DNA of 64,000 nt from Streptomyces sp. ISL-10 (GTDB lineage: Bacteria > Actinomycetota > Actinomycetes > Streptomycetales > Streptomycetaceae): the NCBI RefSeq assembly GCF_018614575.1, contig NZ_JAGGOJ010000020.1, positions 186,001 to 250,000 of the forward strand. The letters run 5' to 3'. This document shows, in pieces, positions 7,578 to 16,285 of this stretch (positions within the stretch are counted from its first letter, which is position 1; each line of letters begins with the position of its first letter). The position numbers were made by a program, and so were the translations under genes. The notes under the pieces are model-generated. The model was not told the origin of the DNA. It worked only from the letters and a program-made list of their open reading frames with translations, and searched no databases.

Positions 7578-9014
7578 ATGTCCCGGACCCCCGCGCCCGC
7601 GCCCGTCGACCAGCAGGCCGACGGCGTGCTCACGCACCAACTCAAACAACGCCATCTGTCGATGATCGCCCTCGGCGGTGTCATCGGCGCCGGGCTCTTC
7701 GTCGGCTCGGGCGCCGGCATCGCCGCGGCCGGCCCGTCCATCGTCATCGCCTACGCCCTCTCCGGCCTGCTCGTCATGCTGGTGATGCGCATGCTCGGCG
7801 AGATGTCCGCGGCGAACCCGGCCTCCGGCTCCTTCTCCGTGCACGCCGAGCGCGCCATCGGACCGTGGGCGGGCTTCACCGCGGGCTGGGCCTTCTGGTT
7901 CCTGCTCTGCGTGGCCGTGGGTCTGGAGGCGATCGGAGCCGCCAAGATCATGACGGGCTGGCTGCCGGGCACCCCCGAGTGGGCCTGGGTCGCCCTGTTC
8001 ATGCTGGTCTTCTGCGCCACGAACCTGGCGGCGGTGAAGAACTTCGGCGAGTTCGAGTTCTGGTTCGCCGCCCTCAAGGTCGGCGCGATCGTCCTCTTCC
8101 TGGGCATCGGCGTGCTGGCCATCGTCGGTGTCCTGCCCGGCAGCGAGGCGCCGGGCACGGGCAACCTCACCGGCGGCGGAGGTTTCCTGCCGCACGGCTC
8201 CGAGGGACTGGTCGTCGGTCTGCTCGCCTCGGTCTTCGCCTACGGCGGCCTGGAGACGGTGACCATCGCCGCCGCCGAGTCCGAGCACCCCGTGCAGGGC
8301 GTCGCCAAGGCCGTGCGCACGGCGATGTGGCGCATCGCGGTCTTCTACATCGGATCGATGGCCGTCATCGTCACGCTCGTGCCGTGGAACGACCCGAAGG
8401 TCGTCGAGCTCGGACCGTACGTCGCGACGCTGAACCACCTGGGCATCCCGGCGGCCGGACAGATCATGAACGTGGTCGTGCTCGTCGCCCTGCTGTCGGC
8501 GATGAACGCCAATATCTACGGCGCCTCCCGCATGGCCTGCTCGCTGGTGGCGCGCGGTGAGGGCCCGAAGGCGCTCGGCCGGGTCAGCGGCGGTGTGCCG
8601 CGCACCGCGGTGCTCGTCTCGTCCGTCTTCGGCTTCCTGTGTGTGCTGCTGAGCTACTGGCGCCCGGACGATGTCTTCATGTGGCTGCTGAACACCATCG
8701 GCGCGATCATCCTCGTCGTCTGGATCTTCATCGCCGTCTCCCAGCTGATCCTGCGCCGCCGCACCGAGCGCGAGGCGCCCGAGAAGCTGGTCGTGAAGAT
8801 GTGGCTGTACCCGGCCCTGACCTGGATCGCCTTGCTGGGCATGGCCGCCGTCTTCCTGCTGATGCTGCGCCAGGAGGAGACCCGGCTCCAGCTGCTCGGG
8901 ACCGGCGTCCTGACCCTGGTGCTGGCCTCGGTCGGCTTCGCGCTCCAGAAGGCGCGCGAGTCCCGTACGGCGACCGAGGCGACCGAAGCCACCGAGGTCA
9001 GCACGGCAGATTGA
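7578..9014 (+). CDS. APC-superfamily amino-acid permease (paralogue 3)
   Basis: 478 residues, 12 predicted helices, beginning after AAGG with a short cytoplasmic lead and LKQRHLSMIALGGVIGAGLF. It is closest in sequence to permease 2 (shared NFGEFEFWFAALKVGA). The leader contains a hairpin TCGGCTG/CAGCTGA shortly before the start. The 3' end overlaps the convergent histidine phosphatase gene by 17 bp (8998-9014), so the two transcripts run into each other. The substrate is unknown; retention of three copies suggests divergent specificities or expression. Confidence 0.9.
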   Translation: MSRTPAPAPVDQQADGVLTHQLKQRHLSMIALGGVIGAGLFVGSGAGIAAAGPSIVIAYALSGLLVMLVMRMLGEMSAANPASGSFSVHAERAIGPWAGFTAGWAFWFLLCVAVGLEAIGAAKIMTGWLPGTPEWAWVALFMLVFCATNLAAVKNFGEFEFWFAALKVGAIVLFLGIGVLAIVGVLPGSEAPGTGNLTGGGGFLPHGSEGLVVGLLASVFAYGGLETVTIAAAESEHPVQGVAKAVRTAMWRIAVFYIGSMAVIVTLVPWNDPKVVELGPYVATLNHLGIPAAGQIMNVVVLVALLSAMNANIYGASRMACSLVARGEGPKALGRVSGGVPRTAVLVSSVFGFLCVLLSYWRPDDVFMWLLNTIGAIILVVWIFIAVSQLILRRRTEREAPEKLVVKMWLYPALTWIALLGMAAVFLLMLRQEETRLQLLGTGVLTLVLASVGFALQKARESRTATEATEATEVSTAD

Positions 9015-9609
9015 GGCTGATCAGCGCGGCCGGCTCGGCGTCCGCCCGCAGGCGCAGCTCGCTGACTGCCGCGTTCCGCAGCTGCGGGAAGACTCTGCGG
9101 TAGTCGGCGAGCGGAATGCCGAGCAGGTCGCAGAGGACCAGCCGCAGCAGGGTGTTGTGGGCGACCACCAGCACCCGCTCCCCCTCGTGCGCGCCGGCGA
9201 TCCGGCGCAGCGCTGCCGACCCCCGGGCCGCCGCGGCCCGGGGGTCCTCCGCGTCCGGGAAGGGGTGCGCCACCGGATCGGCGCGGAAGGCTTCCGCCCC
9301 GGCCGGGTCGTCGGCCGCGAACTCGGCGAGCGTGCGGCCCTCGACGGCGCCGAAGTCGCATTCGCGCAAGGCGCGTTCGGTCCGCGGTACGAGCCCGAGC
9401 GCCCGGCACGCCGGCTCCGCGGTCTCGATCGCCCGGGAGACCGTGGAGGTCCAGACGGCGTCGACGGGGTGCACCTTCACCCAGGAACCGAGCGCCTCCG
9501 CCTGGCGGCGGCCCTCGTCGGTCAGGGCCACGTCGCTGACGCCCGCGTAGCGGTTCTCCGCGTGCCAGACGGTCTGCCCGTGGCGGGCGAGAAGCAGGGT
9601 GGCGGTCAT
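8998..9609 (-). CDS. Histidine phosphatase (phosphoglycerate-mutase-like) family protein
   Basis: 203 residues from the ATG at 9609. The phosphohistidine motif LLLARHGQTVW is at the N-terminus, and the second-half catalytic segment VLVVAHNTLLRLVL is near residues 152-165. The family includes phosphatases of sugar phosphates and cobalamin intermediates as well as mutases. The start overlaps the stop of the FGGY kinase by four bases (ATGA), so the two are translated together, and the likely substrate is a phosphorylated sugar of that pathway. A longer upstream frame is only the kinase's other reading frame. Confidence 0.85.
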   Translation of the reverse strand: MTATLLLARHGQTVWHAENRYAGVSDVALTDEGRRQAEALGSWVKVHPVDAVWTSTVSRAIETAEPACRALGLVPRTERALRECDFGAVEGRTLAEFAADDPAGAEAFRADPVAHPFPDAEDPRAAAARGSAALRRIAGAHEGERVLVVAHNTLLRLVLCDLLGIPLADYRRVFPQLRNAAVSELRLRADAEPAALISLNLPC

Positions 9610-10979
9610 CGGGACTCCTCCGTACGGGCGCGGGCGTGCGCGGCGACCGGCTCCGGGAGCCAGCCGCGCCGCTCCAGTTCGGCCACCATCGTCAGGTACG
9701 GCTCGGTGAAGCGTTCGCCGCGGCGCGGCCGTACCGTCCCGCGCAGGCGCACCATCCGCTCGGCGGCCCCGCTCAAGGTGGCCGCGCCGCCCGCTCCGTA
9801 CGCCGCGAGGACGGCCATGCCGAGGGCCGGTTCCGCGGCGCGCGGGATGCGGACCTCCCGGCCGAGGATGTCGGCGCGCAGCTGGTTCCAGTGGTCGCTG
9901 CGCACCGCGCCGCCGGTGAAGGTGAGCGGCCCGTGCAGGGGCGCGCCGAGGTGGTCGAGGTAGTCCAGGCAAAGCCGTTCGGCGAGGCCCACGCCCTGGA
10001 GCAGGGCGGCCCAGTGGTCGGCGTCGTTCGCCGGGGTGCCGAGCAGGAAGGCGGTGGCGTCGGGGGCGACGAAAGGGAACCGTTCACCGTGGGACGCCAG
10101 GGGGTACGCGATGGCCCCGGCCGGGTCGTAAGCCTGCGCCAGCCGGTCGAGGTGAGCGGGGTCCGCTCCCGGGAACGCGGCGCGCAGCGCGCCGCCGCCG
10201 ACGCCGGACGCGCCGCCGGGCAGCCAGCTGCCGTCCGCCGACAGGTGGTTGTAGACCACCCCGGCGGGATCGTCGAGGGGTTCGGCGGCGACGCCCTTGA
10301 GGACGAGGGTCGTGCCGAGCACCGAGTTCCACGAACCGATGGTCAGGGAGCCGGAGGCGATCTGTGCCGCGCAGCCGTCGGTCATGCCGGCCACGATCAG
10401 AGTGCCCTCGGGGATGCCGGTCTCCGCCTGCGCCCGCCGGCACACCTGGCCGAGCCCGCTGCCCGGCAGCACCACATCGGGCAACACCCCTTCCGGCAGT
10501 CGCTGTTCGCCGAACGTGCCGCTCCTCGGGTCGTAGCCGGTCTTGAGCGCGTGGCTGGAGTCGGTGGGAAGGGGGTGCCCGGCCAGCCGGGACACGATCA
10601 GGTCGGCCTGGTGCATCACACGCGCGCCGCTCCCGGCGCCGTACTCCTCCAGCAGCCACAGCGCCCGGCCGGGGCCGCGCCCCGGCGCGCGCCCGTCGTC
10701 GTACATCAGCGCCGGGGTCAGCGGGTCGCCCGCCGTGTCGGCGAGCAGCACGGTCCCGGAGGTGGAGCAGACGGCCAGCGCGCGTGGCCCCGGCCTGCCG
10801 CGCATCGCCTGGCGGGCCGCGGCGCACACGGCGGTCCACCAGTCCTCGGGTGACTGCTCGTGGCGCACGCCGTCGCGTGTGCCGGTCAGCGGGACGGAGC
10901 CGCTGCCGATGACATCCCCGTCGTCGGTGGCGAGCACCGCGCGGACGCCCTGTGTGCCGAGGTCGATTCCCATCCACAT
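9606..10979 (-). CDS. FGGY-family carbohydrate kinase (first copy)
   Basis: 457 residues. The N-terminal phosphate-binding motif MGIDLGTQGVRAVL and the C-terminal TFTGGAVRSDHWNQLRADIL define the two ASKHA lobes of xylulokinase-like kinases that phosphorylate ketoses or polyols with ATP. The start at 10979 is preceded by AAGGAG; a second ATG six bases on is also possible. It is divergent from the ABC transporter operon and overlaps the histidine phosphatase downstream. A further in-frame opening beyond 10979 crosses the promoter region and is rejected. The sugar is not identifiable; the second kinase in the island (18398) is clearly diverged from it. Confidence 0.88.
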   Translation of the reverse strand: MWMGIDLGTQGVRAVLATDDGDVIGSGSVPLTGTRDGVRHEQSPEDWWTAVCAAARQAMRGRPGPRALAVCSTSGTVLLADTAGDPLTPALMYDDGRAPGRGPGRALWLLEEYGAGSGARVMHQADLIVSRLAGHPLPTDSSHALKTGYDPRSGTFGEQRLPEGVLPDVVLPGSGLGQVCRRAQAETGIPEGTLIVAGMTDGCAAQIASGSLTIGSWNSVLGTTLVLKGVAAEPLDDPAGVVYNHLSADGSWLPGGASGVGGGALRAAFPGADPAHLDRLAQAYDPAGAIAYPLASHGERFPFVAPDATAFLLGTPANDADHWAALLQGVGLAERLCLDYLDHLGAPLHGPLTFTGGAVRSDHWNQLRADILGREVRIPRAAEPALGMAVLAAYGAGGAATLSGAAERMVRLRGTVRPRRGERFTEPYLTMVAELERRGWLPEPVAAHARARTEESR

Positions 10980-10997
10980 AGCGGCTCCTTCTGTGAA

Positions 10998-11096
10998 GTT
11001 CTCACTGTGCACCGAGAATTTCCGATGCGCGAGGGATTGACGCCCAACTGGCCCTGTTCCAAGCTCTGTTAACCAGTCGGCTGAACGTGTGAGAAC
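10998..11096. promoter_or_regulatory. Divergent promoter region with spaced inverted repeat
   Basis: GTTCTCAC (10998-11005) and its exact complement GTGAGAAC (11089-11096) lie about 80 bp apart, one beside each divergent start. A TTGACG box at 11037-11042 lies between. The arrangement suits two half-sites for a repressor acting on both operons, most simply the DeoR-type regulator encoded at 15479; this link is inference. Confidence 0.4.
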
Positions 11097-11153
11097 CGTG
11101 CTCCCCCTGCGAGGGGGCGGGGGACGTCCCCCAAGGACACAGCGGAGGTCGGG

Positions 11154-12575
11154 ATGGACATGCGCGGATACGACCGGCGGCGGTTCCTCGCCCTCACGGC
11201 GGCGGCGTCCGCTGCCCCTCTGCTCACCGCCTGCGGGTCGGGCTTCAGCGACGGGGCGAAGGAGGGCGGGGGCTCGGCGGCCGACGACGTCACCGGGTCC
11301 TTCGACTGGAAGCGGGCCGACGGCAGGACCGTCAAGGCGCTGCTGAACAAGCACCCGTACACGGACGCGCTGATCGCGGATCTGAAGTCGTTCACCGAGC
11401 AGACCGGGATCAAGGTCGAGTACGACGTCTTCCCCGAGGACAACTACTTCGACAAGCTCACGGTCGACCTGTCCAGCGGCCGCGCCTCGTACGACGTGTT
11501 CATGCTCGGCGCCTACATGGTGTGGCAGTACGGCCCTCCGGGGTGGCTGGAGGACCTCGGCCCCTGGATGCGCAACCCGGCCGCCACCGGCGCCGAATGG
11601 GACCAGGCCGACTTCTTCCCCAACCTGCTCCAGGCCGACCAGTGGTCGCTGAAGGCGGGCGCCCCGCTCGGCCAGGGCGGACAGTACGCACTGCCGTGGG
11701 GCTGGGAGACGAACGTCGTCGCGTACAACACCGAAGTGTTCGACAAGCTCGGGCTCAGGCCCGCGGAGACGTTCGACGAGCTGCGCGAACTGGCCGGGAC
11801 CATCAAGCGCAAGGCACCGGGCGCCGGCTTCGACGGGATGTACGGGGTCGCGGTGCGCGGCTCGCGCAGCTGGGCCACCATCCACCCGGGCTTCATGACG
11901 ATGTACGCCCGCAACGGGCTGAAGGACTTCACGGTCGAGGGCGGCACGGTGAAGCCCGCGATGAACTCCCCCGAGGCGATCGCCTTCACCCATGACTGGG
12001 CCGACATGGTGAAGAAGGGCGGCCCGCCGTCCTGGACCTCCTACACCTGGTACCAGTGCTCCAGCGACCTCGGGGCGAAGAAGGCGGGGATGCTCTTCGA
12101 CGCCGACACGGCCGCGTACTTCCAGGCGGTCGAAGGAGCGTCGCCCGCCTCGGGGAAGATCGCCTTCCACCCCGGGCCCAAGGGGCCGGGCGGCTCGCTG
12201 GCCACCAACATGTGGATCTGGTCGCTCGGGATGAACGCCAAGTCGAAGAGCAAGCTGCCAGCCTGGCTGTTCCTGCAGTGGGCCACCGGCAAGGAGCACC
12301 TGCTCAAGGGGGCGGTGCGGTACAACCACATCGACCCGGTGCGGCAGTCGGTCAGCCAGGACGCCGCCTACAAGGACAAGATGAAGAAGATCCCCGGCTT
12401 CATCGAGACCTTCGAGACGGTCGTCGGCCAGACGAAGATCCAGTTCACCCCGCAGGAGCAGTTCTTCGACGCCACGACCAGCTGGGCCGCGGCCCTCCAG
12501 GAGATCTACGGCGGCAAGAACGCCTCGTCCGTGCTCGGCGGCCTCGCGGGCGACCTGGCGTCCAAGGTGGGCTGA
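11154..12575 (+). CDS. ABC transporter sugar-binding lipoprotein (Tat-type signal)
   Basis: 473 residues. The twin-arginine signal (YDRRRFLAL, Arg8-10) runs into a lipobox LLTAC with the lipidated Cys at 27, so export would be Tat-dependent and the protein anchored outside the membrane. The rest resembles group 1 carbohydrate-binding proteins (tryptophan/asparagine-rich lobe contacts such as WGWETNVVAYN). GGAGG at 11144-11148 fixes the start at 11154; the ATG six bases on is an alternative. It is the first gene of the operon, and the permease begins two bases after its stop. The ligand is probably a sugar or polyol; no residue pattern decides it. Confidence 0.9.
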   Translation: MDMRGYDRRRFLALTAAASAAPLLTACGSGFSDGAKEGGGSAADDVTGSFDWKRADGRTVKALLNKHPYTDALIADLKSFTEQTGIKVEYDVFPEDNYFDKLTVDLSSGRASYDVFMLGAYMVWQYGPPGWLEDLGPWMRNPAATGAEWDQADFFPNLLQADQWSLKAGAPLGQGGQYALPWGWETNVVAYNTEVFDKLGLRPAETFDELRELAGTIKRKAPGAGFDGMYGVAVRGSRSWATIHPGFMTMYARNGLKDFTVEGGTVKPAMNSPEAIAFTHDWADMVKKGGPPSWTSYTWYQCSSDLGAKKAGMLFDADTAAYFQAVEGASPASGKIAFHPGPKGPGGSLATNMWIWSLGMNAKSKSKLPAWLFLQWATGKEHLLKGAVRYNHIDPVRQSVSQDAAYKDKMKKIPGFIETFETVVGQTKIQFTPQEQFFDATTSWAAALQEIYGGKNASSVLGGLAGDLASKVG

Positions 12576-12577
12576 GA

Positions 12578-13534
12578 GTGTCCTCGCTCAGGGAGACCGG
12601 CCACGGGGCGGCCTCGCGCGAGGAGGGGGAGCGGGCGGCGCCGAGCGTGCCGGCATGGCGCCGCTCGCTGCGTCCGTATCTGCTGATCGTGCCCGCGCTG
12701 CTGCTGACCGGGGGCATCCTCTACCCCTTCGGGCTGGGCCTGTACTACACGGTGTTCGACTTCGCGGCGAGCAAGCCCGTGCCGGATGTGGTCGGCCTGG
12801 AGAACTACCGGCGGATCTTCACGCAGCCGGCCTTCTGGGACTCGGCCCGCGTCACCCTGCTGTACGCGGTGGGCGCCGCGGCCGTCGAGACCGTGCTCGG
12901 GGTCGGCGTCGCCCTGCTGCTGCACCGCTCCACCCTGGTGGGCCGGATCCTGGAGAAGATCCTGATCCTGCCGCTGATGATCGCGCCCGTGATCGCGGCG
13001 ATCATGTGGAAGCTGATGCTCCAGCCGTCCGTCGGAGTCGTCAACCATCTGCTGAAGCCGTTCGGACTCGGCGGGGTGCAGTGGACCGACACCCCCACCG
13101 GTGCCCTGCTCACCTCGATCGCGGTGGACGCGTGGGTGTACACCCCGTTCGTGGCGATCCTGGCCCTGGCCGGGCTGCGCTCGCTGCCCACGTCACCGTT
13201 CGAGGCGGCCGCCGTGGACGGAGCGAACTGGTGGTTCACCTTCCGCAAGCTGACCCTGCCCATGCTGTGGCCGTATGTGCTGGTCGCGGTGATCTTCCGG
13301 TTCATGGACTCGCTGAAGGTCTTCGACATCATCTACGCGCTCACCGAGGGCGGCCCCGGCGACTCGACCGTGGTGCTGCAGATCCGCGCGTACCTGGAGG
13401 CGATCCGCTTCCAGCGCTACTCCTTCGGGATCAGCTACACGATCGTGCTGTGGGCCGTGGTGTACCTGGCCGCCATGGTGCTCGTGCGCTACCTCGGCCG
13501 TATCAACAACCGTGCGGCGGAGGTGCCCCGATGA
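12578..13534 (+). CDS. ABC transporter permease, MalF/UgpA type
   Basis: 318 residues, starting GTG only two bases after the binding-protein stop. There are six hydrophobic helices and the cytoplasmic EAA loop EAAAVDGANWWFTFRKLTLP near residue 210, which docks to the ATPase. It forms the membrane channel with the next gene. The last codons overlap the next start (ATGA), consistent with equimolar translation of the permease pair. Confidence 0.9.
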   Translation: MSSLRETGHGAASREEGERAAPSVPAWRRSLRPYLLIVPALLLTGGILYPFGLGLYYTVFDFAASKPVPDVVGLENYRRIFTQPAFWDSARVTLLYAVGAAAVETVLGVGVALLLHRSTLVGRILEKILILPLMIAPVIAAIMWKLMLQPSVGVVNHLLKPFGLGGVQWTDTPTGALLTSIAVDAWVYTPFVAILALAGLRSLPTSPFEAAAVDGANWWFTFRKLTLPMLWPYVLVAVIFRFMDSLKVFDIIYALTEGGPGDSTVVLQIRAYLEAIRFQRYSFGISYTIVLWAVVYLAAMVLVRYLGRINNRAAEVPR

Positions 13535-14382
13535 CCGCAGGACCGGGGACGGTGAAACGCCGGCTGATCGCCGTCGCGGCCGACGGCGCGCTGATCCTCT
13601 ACTTCGTCTTCGCGCTGTTCCCGGTCGCCTGGATGGTGATCCTCTCGCTGAAGCCGGCCGAGCAGCTGTTCAGCACGTACTTCTCCTTCACGCCGACACT
13701 GGAGTCGTACCGCACGGTGCTGGGCGCCGGCGACGACCAGGGCGTGCCGTTCGTACGGTTCTTCCTCAACAGCCTGGTCGTGTCGCTGGGGGCGGTGCTG
13801 CTGTCGCTGGCGATCGGGCTGCCCGCCGCGTACGCCGCCGCCCGCTGGCGCTTCCGGGGCTCGGAGAACCTGATGTTCACGCTGCTGTCGTTCCGGTTCG
13901 CGCCCGAACTGACGGTGATCATCCCGCTGTTCGTGCTCTACCAGCAGCTCGGGCTCTTCGACACCTACCTCGGCATGGTGTGGGTGCTCCAGCTCGTCAC
14001 CCTGCCGCTGATCGTGTGGATCATGCGCTCGTACTTCTTTGACCTGTCGCCGGAGCTGGAGCAGGCGGCACTGCTGGACGGCTACACCCGCAAGCGGGCC
14101 TTCTTCACCGTGGCGCTGCCCCTGGTGAAGCCGGGCATCGCGGCCGTGTCGCTGCTCGCGTTCATCTTCGCCTGGAACAACTTCGTCTTCCCGCTCATCC
14201 TCACCTCCTCCGACGCGCAGACCGTGACCGTGGGCGCGCTGTCGTTCCTCGGCGGCGACCGGCCCAAGTACAACCTCACCGCGGCCGCCGCCCTCGTCTC
14301 CGTCGTCCCGCCGCTGCTGCTGGCCCTCACGATCCAGCGGTATCTGGTGCGCGGCCTGTCCTTCGGGGCGGTGAAGTCATGA
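13531..14382 (+). CDS. ABC transporter permease, MalG/UgpE type
   Basis: 283 residues from the ATG at 13531. The N-terminal helix LILYFVFALFPVAWMVILSL is followed by the characteristic extracellular part and four to five more helices. The EAA motif reads EQAALLDGYTRKRAFFTVAL. It partners the upstream permease in an importer of the CUT1 family. It overlaps both neighbours by four bases (ATGA at each junction), so the operon is tightly coupled. Confidence 0.9.
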   Translation: MTAGPGTVKRRLIAVAADGALILYFVFALFPVAWMVILSLKPAEQLFSTYFSFTPTLESYRTVLGAGDDQGVPFVRFFLNSLVVSLGAVLLSLAIGLPAAYAAARWRFRGSENLMFTLLSFRFAPELTVIIPLFVLYQQLGLFDTYLGMVWVLQLVTLPLIVWIMRSYFFDLSPELEQAALLDGYTRKRAFFTVALPLVKPGIAAVSLLAFIFAWNNFVFPLILTSSDAQTVTVGALSFLGGDRPKYNLTAAAALVSVVPPLLLALTIQRYLVRGLSFGAVKS

Positions 14383-15482
14383 CGGCGGCCATCACGCTGC
14401 GAGGCGTCACCAAGACCTTCGGGCGGACCACCGCGCTCGACGGGATCGAACTGGAGGTGGCCGAGGGCGAGTTCTTCTGTCTGCTCGGGCCGTCCGGCGC
14501 GGGCAAGACGACCACCCTCAAGACGATCGCGGGCCTGGAGCAGCCCGCCGCGGGCACGATCGAGCTCGACGGCGAGGACATGACGGGCGTGGAGCCGTAC
14601 GACCGGGGCGTGGCCATGTGCTTCGAGTCGTACGCCCTCTATCCACACCGCTCGGCATATGACAATCTCGCCTCCCCGCTCCGCTCGCCGCGCCACCGCC
14701 TCCCCGCACGTCAGGCGCGCGAGCGGATCGGCGAGATCGCCGGCCTGCTCGGCATCGACGCCCTGCTGGACCGGCCCGTGGGCGAACTGTCCAACGGGCA
14801 GCGCCAGCGGGTGGCGCTGGGGCGGGTGCTGGTGCGGCCCGCCCGTGCGTTCCTGCTCGACGAACCGCTGTCCCACCTGGACGCCAAACTGCGCCAGGCG
14901 ATGCGCGCCGAGCTCAAGGCGATCGGCGCGGTCCGCCACACCACCACGCTGTACGTCACCCACGACTCGGTGGAGGCACTGGCGCTGGGCGACCGGATCG
15001 GGGTGATCAGGGACGGGCGGATCGTGCAGACGGGCACCCGTGAGGAGATCTGGCACCGGCCTCACGACACCTTCGTGGCACGGTTGTTCGGCCGGCCGCG
15101 GATCAACCTGCTGCCGGGGACGGCAGGCGAGGACGGGACGTTCCGGCTGCGGGACGGCGACTGCCAGGGCGCTCCCCGGGTGGCCGCGGCGCCCGGCACA
15201 CCCGTGCAGCTGGGGGTGCGGCCACGGGATCTCACGCTCGGCGGCCAAGCGGGCTGCGTGCTGACGGGGACCGTCTACGTCACCGAGGCACTCGGCCGGG
15301 CCGTCGAGGTGACCGTCCGCGTCGGCGGCCGGCACGTCTCGCTCGTGGTCCCGCGCGCCGAGGCCGCTGACTTGCGTCCCGACGATCCTGTCCGGCTGAC
15401 CGCCCGGCCTGAGAACCTGCTGCTGTTCGAGGCCGACGGGCCGCAGGGACCAGGACGAAGGATCGAAGGAACCACCTCATGA
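14379..15482 (+). CDS. ABC transporter ATP-binding protein (first of two)
   Basis: 367 residues. Walker A GPSGAGKTT (~36-44), signature LSNGQRQR, Walker B FLLDEP with the catalytic Glu, D-loop SHLDA and H-loop THDS are all present. A C-terminal OB-fold regulatory domain as in MalK/UgpC follows. The Q-loop reads CFESYALYPH, with Glu in place of the usual Gln. It energises the permease pair, probably as a heterodimer with the product of 16286. It is coupled to the DeoR regulator by an ATGA overlap. Most Streptomyces CUT1 importers share MsiK, so a dedicated ATPase is notable. Confidence 0.92.
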   Translation: MTAAITLRGVTKTFGRTTALDGIELEVAEGEFFCLLGPSGAGKTTTLKTIAGLEQPAAGTIELDGEDMTGVEPYDRGVAMCFESYALYPHRSAYDNLASPLRSPRHRLPARQARERIGEIAGLLGIDALLDRPVGELSNGQRQRVALGRVLVRPARAFLLDEPLSHLDAKLRQAMRAELKAIGAVRHTTTLYVTHDSVEALALGDRIGVIRDGRIVQTGTREEIWHRPHDTFVARLFGRPRINLLPGTAGEDGTFRLRDGDCQGAPRVAAAPGTPVQLGVRPRDLTLGGQAGCVLTGTVYVTEALGRAVEVTVRVGGRHVSLVVPRAEAADLRPDDPVRLTARPENLLLFEADGPQGPGRRIEGTTS

Positions 15483-16270
15483 GCACCCCAGCGCAGCGCG
15501 GCCCCGCACTCCGGCAGACCGCGATAGCCGAGTACGTCCTCGCCCAGGGCGAAGCGGCCGCGGCCGAGCTCGCCGAACGGTTCGAGGTCAGCCTGATGAC
15601 CATCCACCGCGACCTGGACGAGCTGGAGAGGCAGGGCATCGTGCGCAAGTTCCGCGGCGGGGTGACCGCGCAGCCGTCCGGTGTGTTCGAGTCGAACGTC
15701 GCCTACCGGCTCAAGACCATGCGGCGGGAGAAGGCGGCCGTGGCGGCCCGCGCGCTCACCCTCGTCGAACCGGGCATGGCCGTCATGCTCGACGACTCCA
15801 CCTCCACGCTGGAGATCGCCCGCCGGCTCTCCCCGATCACTCCGCTGACGGTCGTCACCAACTTCCTCGAGGCCCTGACCCTGCTGTCGGTCGAGCGCGG
15901 CATCCATCTGATGGCGCTCGGCGGCGACTACGACCCGCTGCACTCCTCCTTCCTCGGCGTCTCGTGCGTGGAGGCGGTCCAGTCGCTTCAGGTCGACATC
16001 TGCTTCACCTCCACCTCCGCCGTCTCCGGGGGCTTCGCCTACCACCAGGAGCAGCACATCGTGTCCGTGAAGCGGGCGATGCTCGATTCGGCGGCCAGGA
16101 ACGTCCTGCTGCTCGACCACTCCAAGCTGGGCCGGGTGGCGCTGCACCGCCTCGCCCCGCTCTCCCGCTTCGACCTGGTGCTCGTCGACGACGGCGCACC
16201 GGCCGACGCGCTGCGCGAACTCGACGAGCACAAGGTCCCCTACCAGGTCTGCGAGGTCGGCGGTGACTGA
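15479..16270 (+). CDS. DeoR/GlpR-family transcriptional regulator
   Basis: 263 residues. The N-terminal winged helix-turn-helix (AELAERFEVSLMTIHRDLDE, about residues 24-43) binds DNA. The C-terminal DeoR sensor domain (roughly 80-250) has an ISOCOT-like fold and usually binds a phosphorylated sugar, which relieves repression. The gene lies inside the transporter operon between the two ATPase genes, so autoregulation is expected. The inverted repeat at 10998-11096 is a candidate operator. Confidence 0.9.
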   Translation: MSTPAQRGPALRQTAIAEYVLAQGEAAAAELAERFEVSLMTIHRDLDELERQGIVRKFRGGVTAQPSGVFESNVAYRLKTMRREKAAVAARALTLVEPGMAVMLDDSTSTLEIARRLSPITPLTVVTNFLEALTLLSVERGIHLMALGGDYDPLHSSFLGVSCVEAVQSLQVDICFTSTSAVSGGFAYHQEQHIVSVKRAMLDSAARNVLLLDHSKLGRVALHRLAPLSRFDLVLVDDGAPADALRELDEHKVPYQVCEVGGD

Positions 16271-16285
16271 ACGGGAGGTGGGCGG

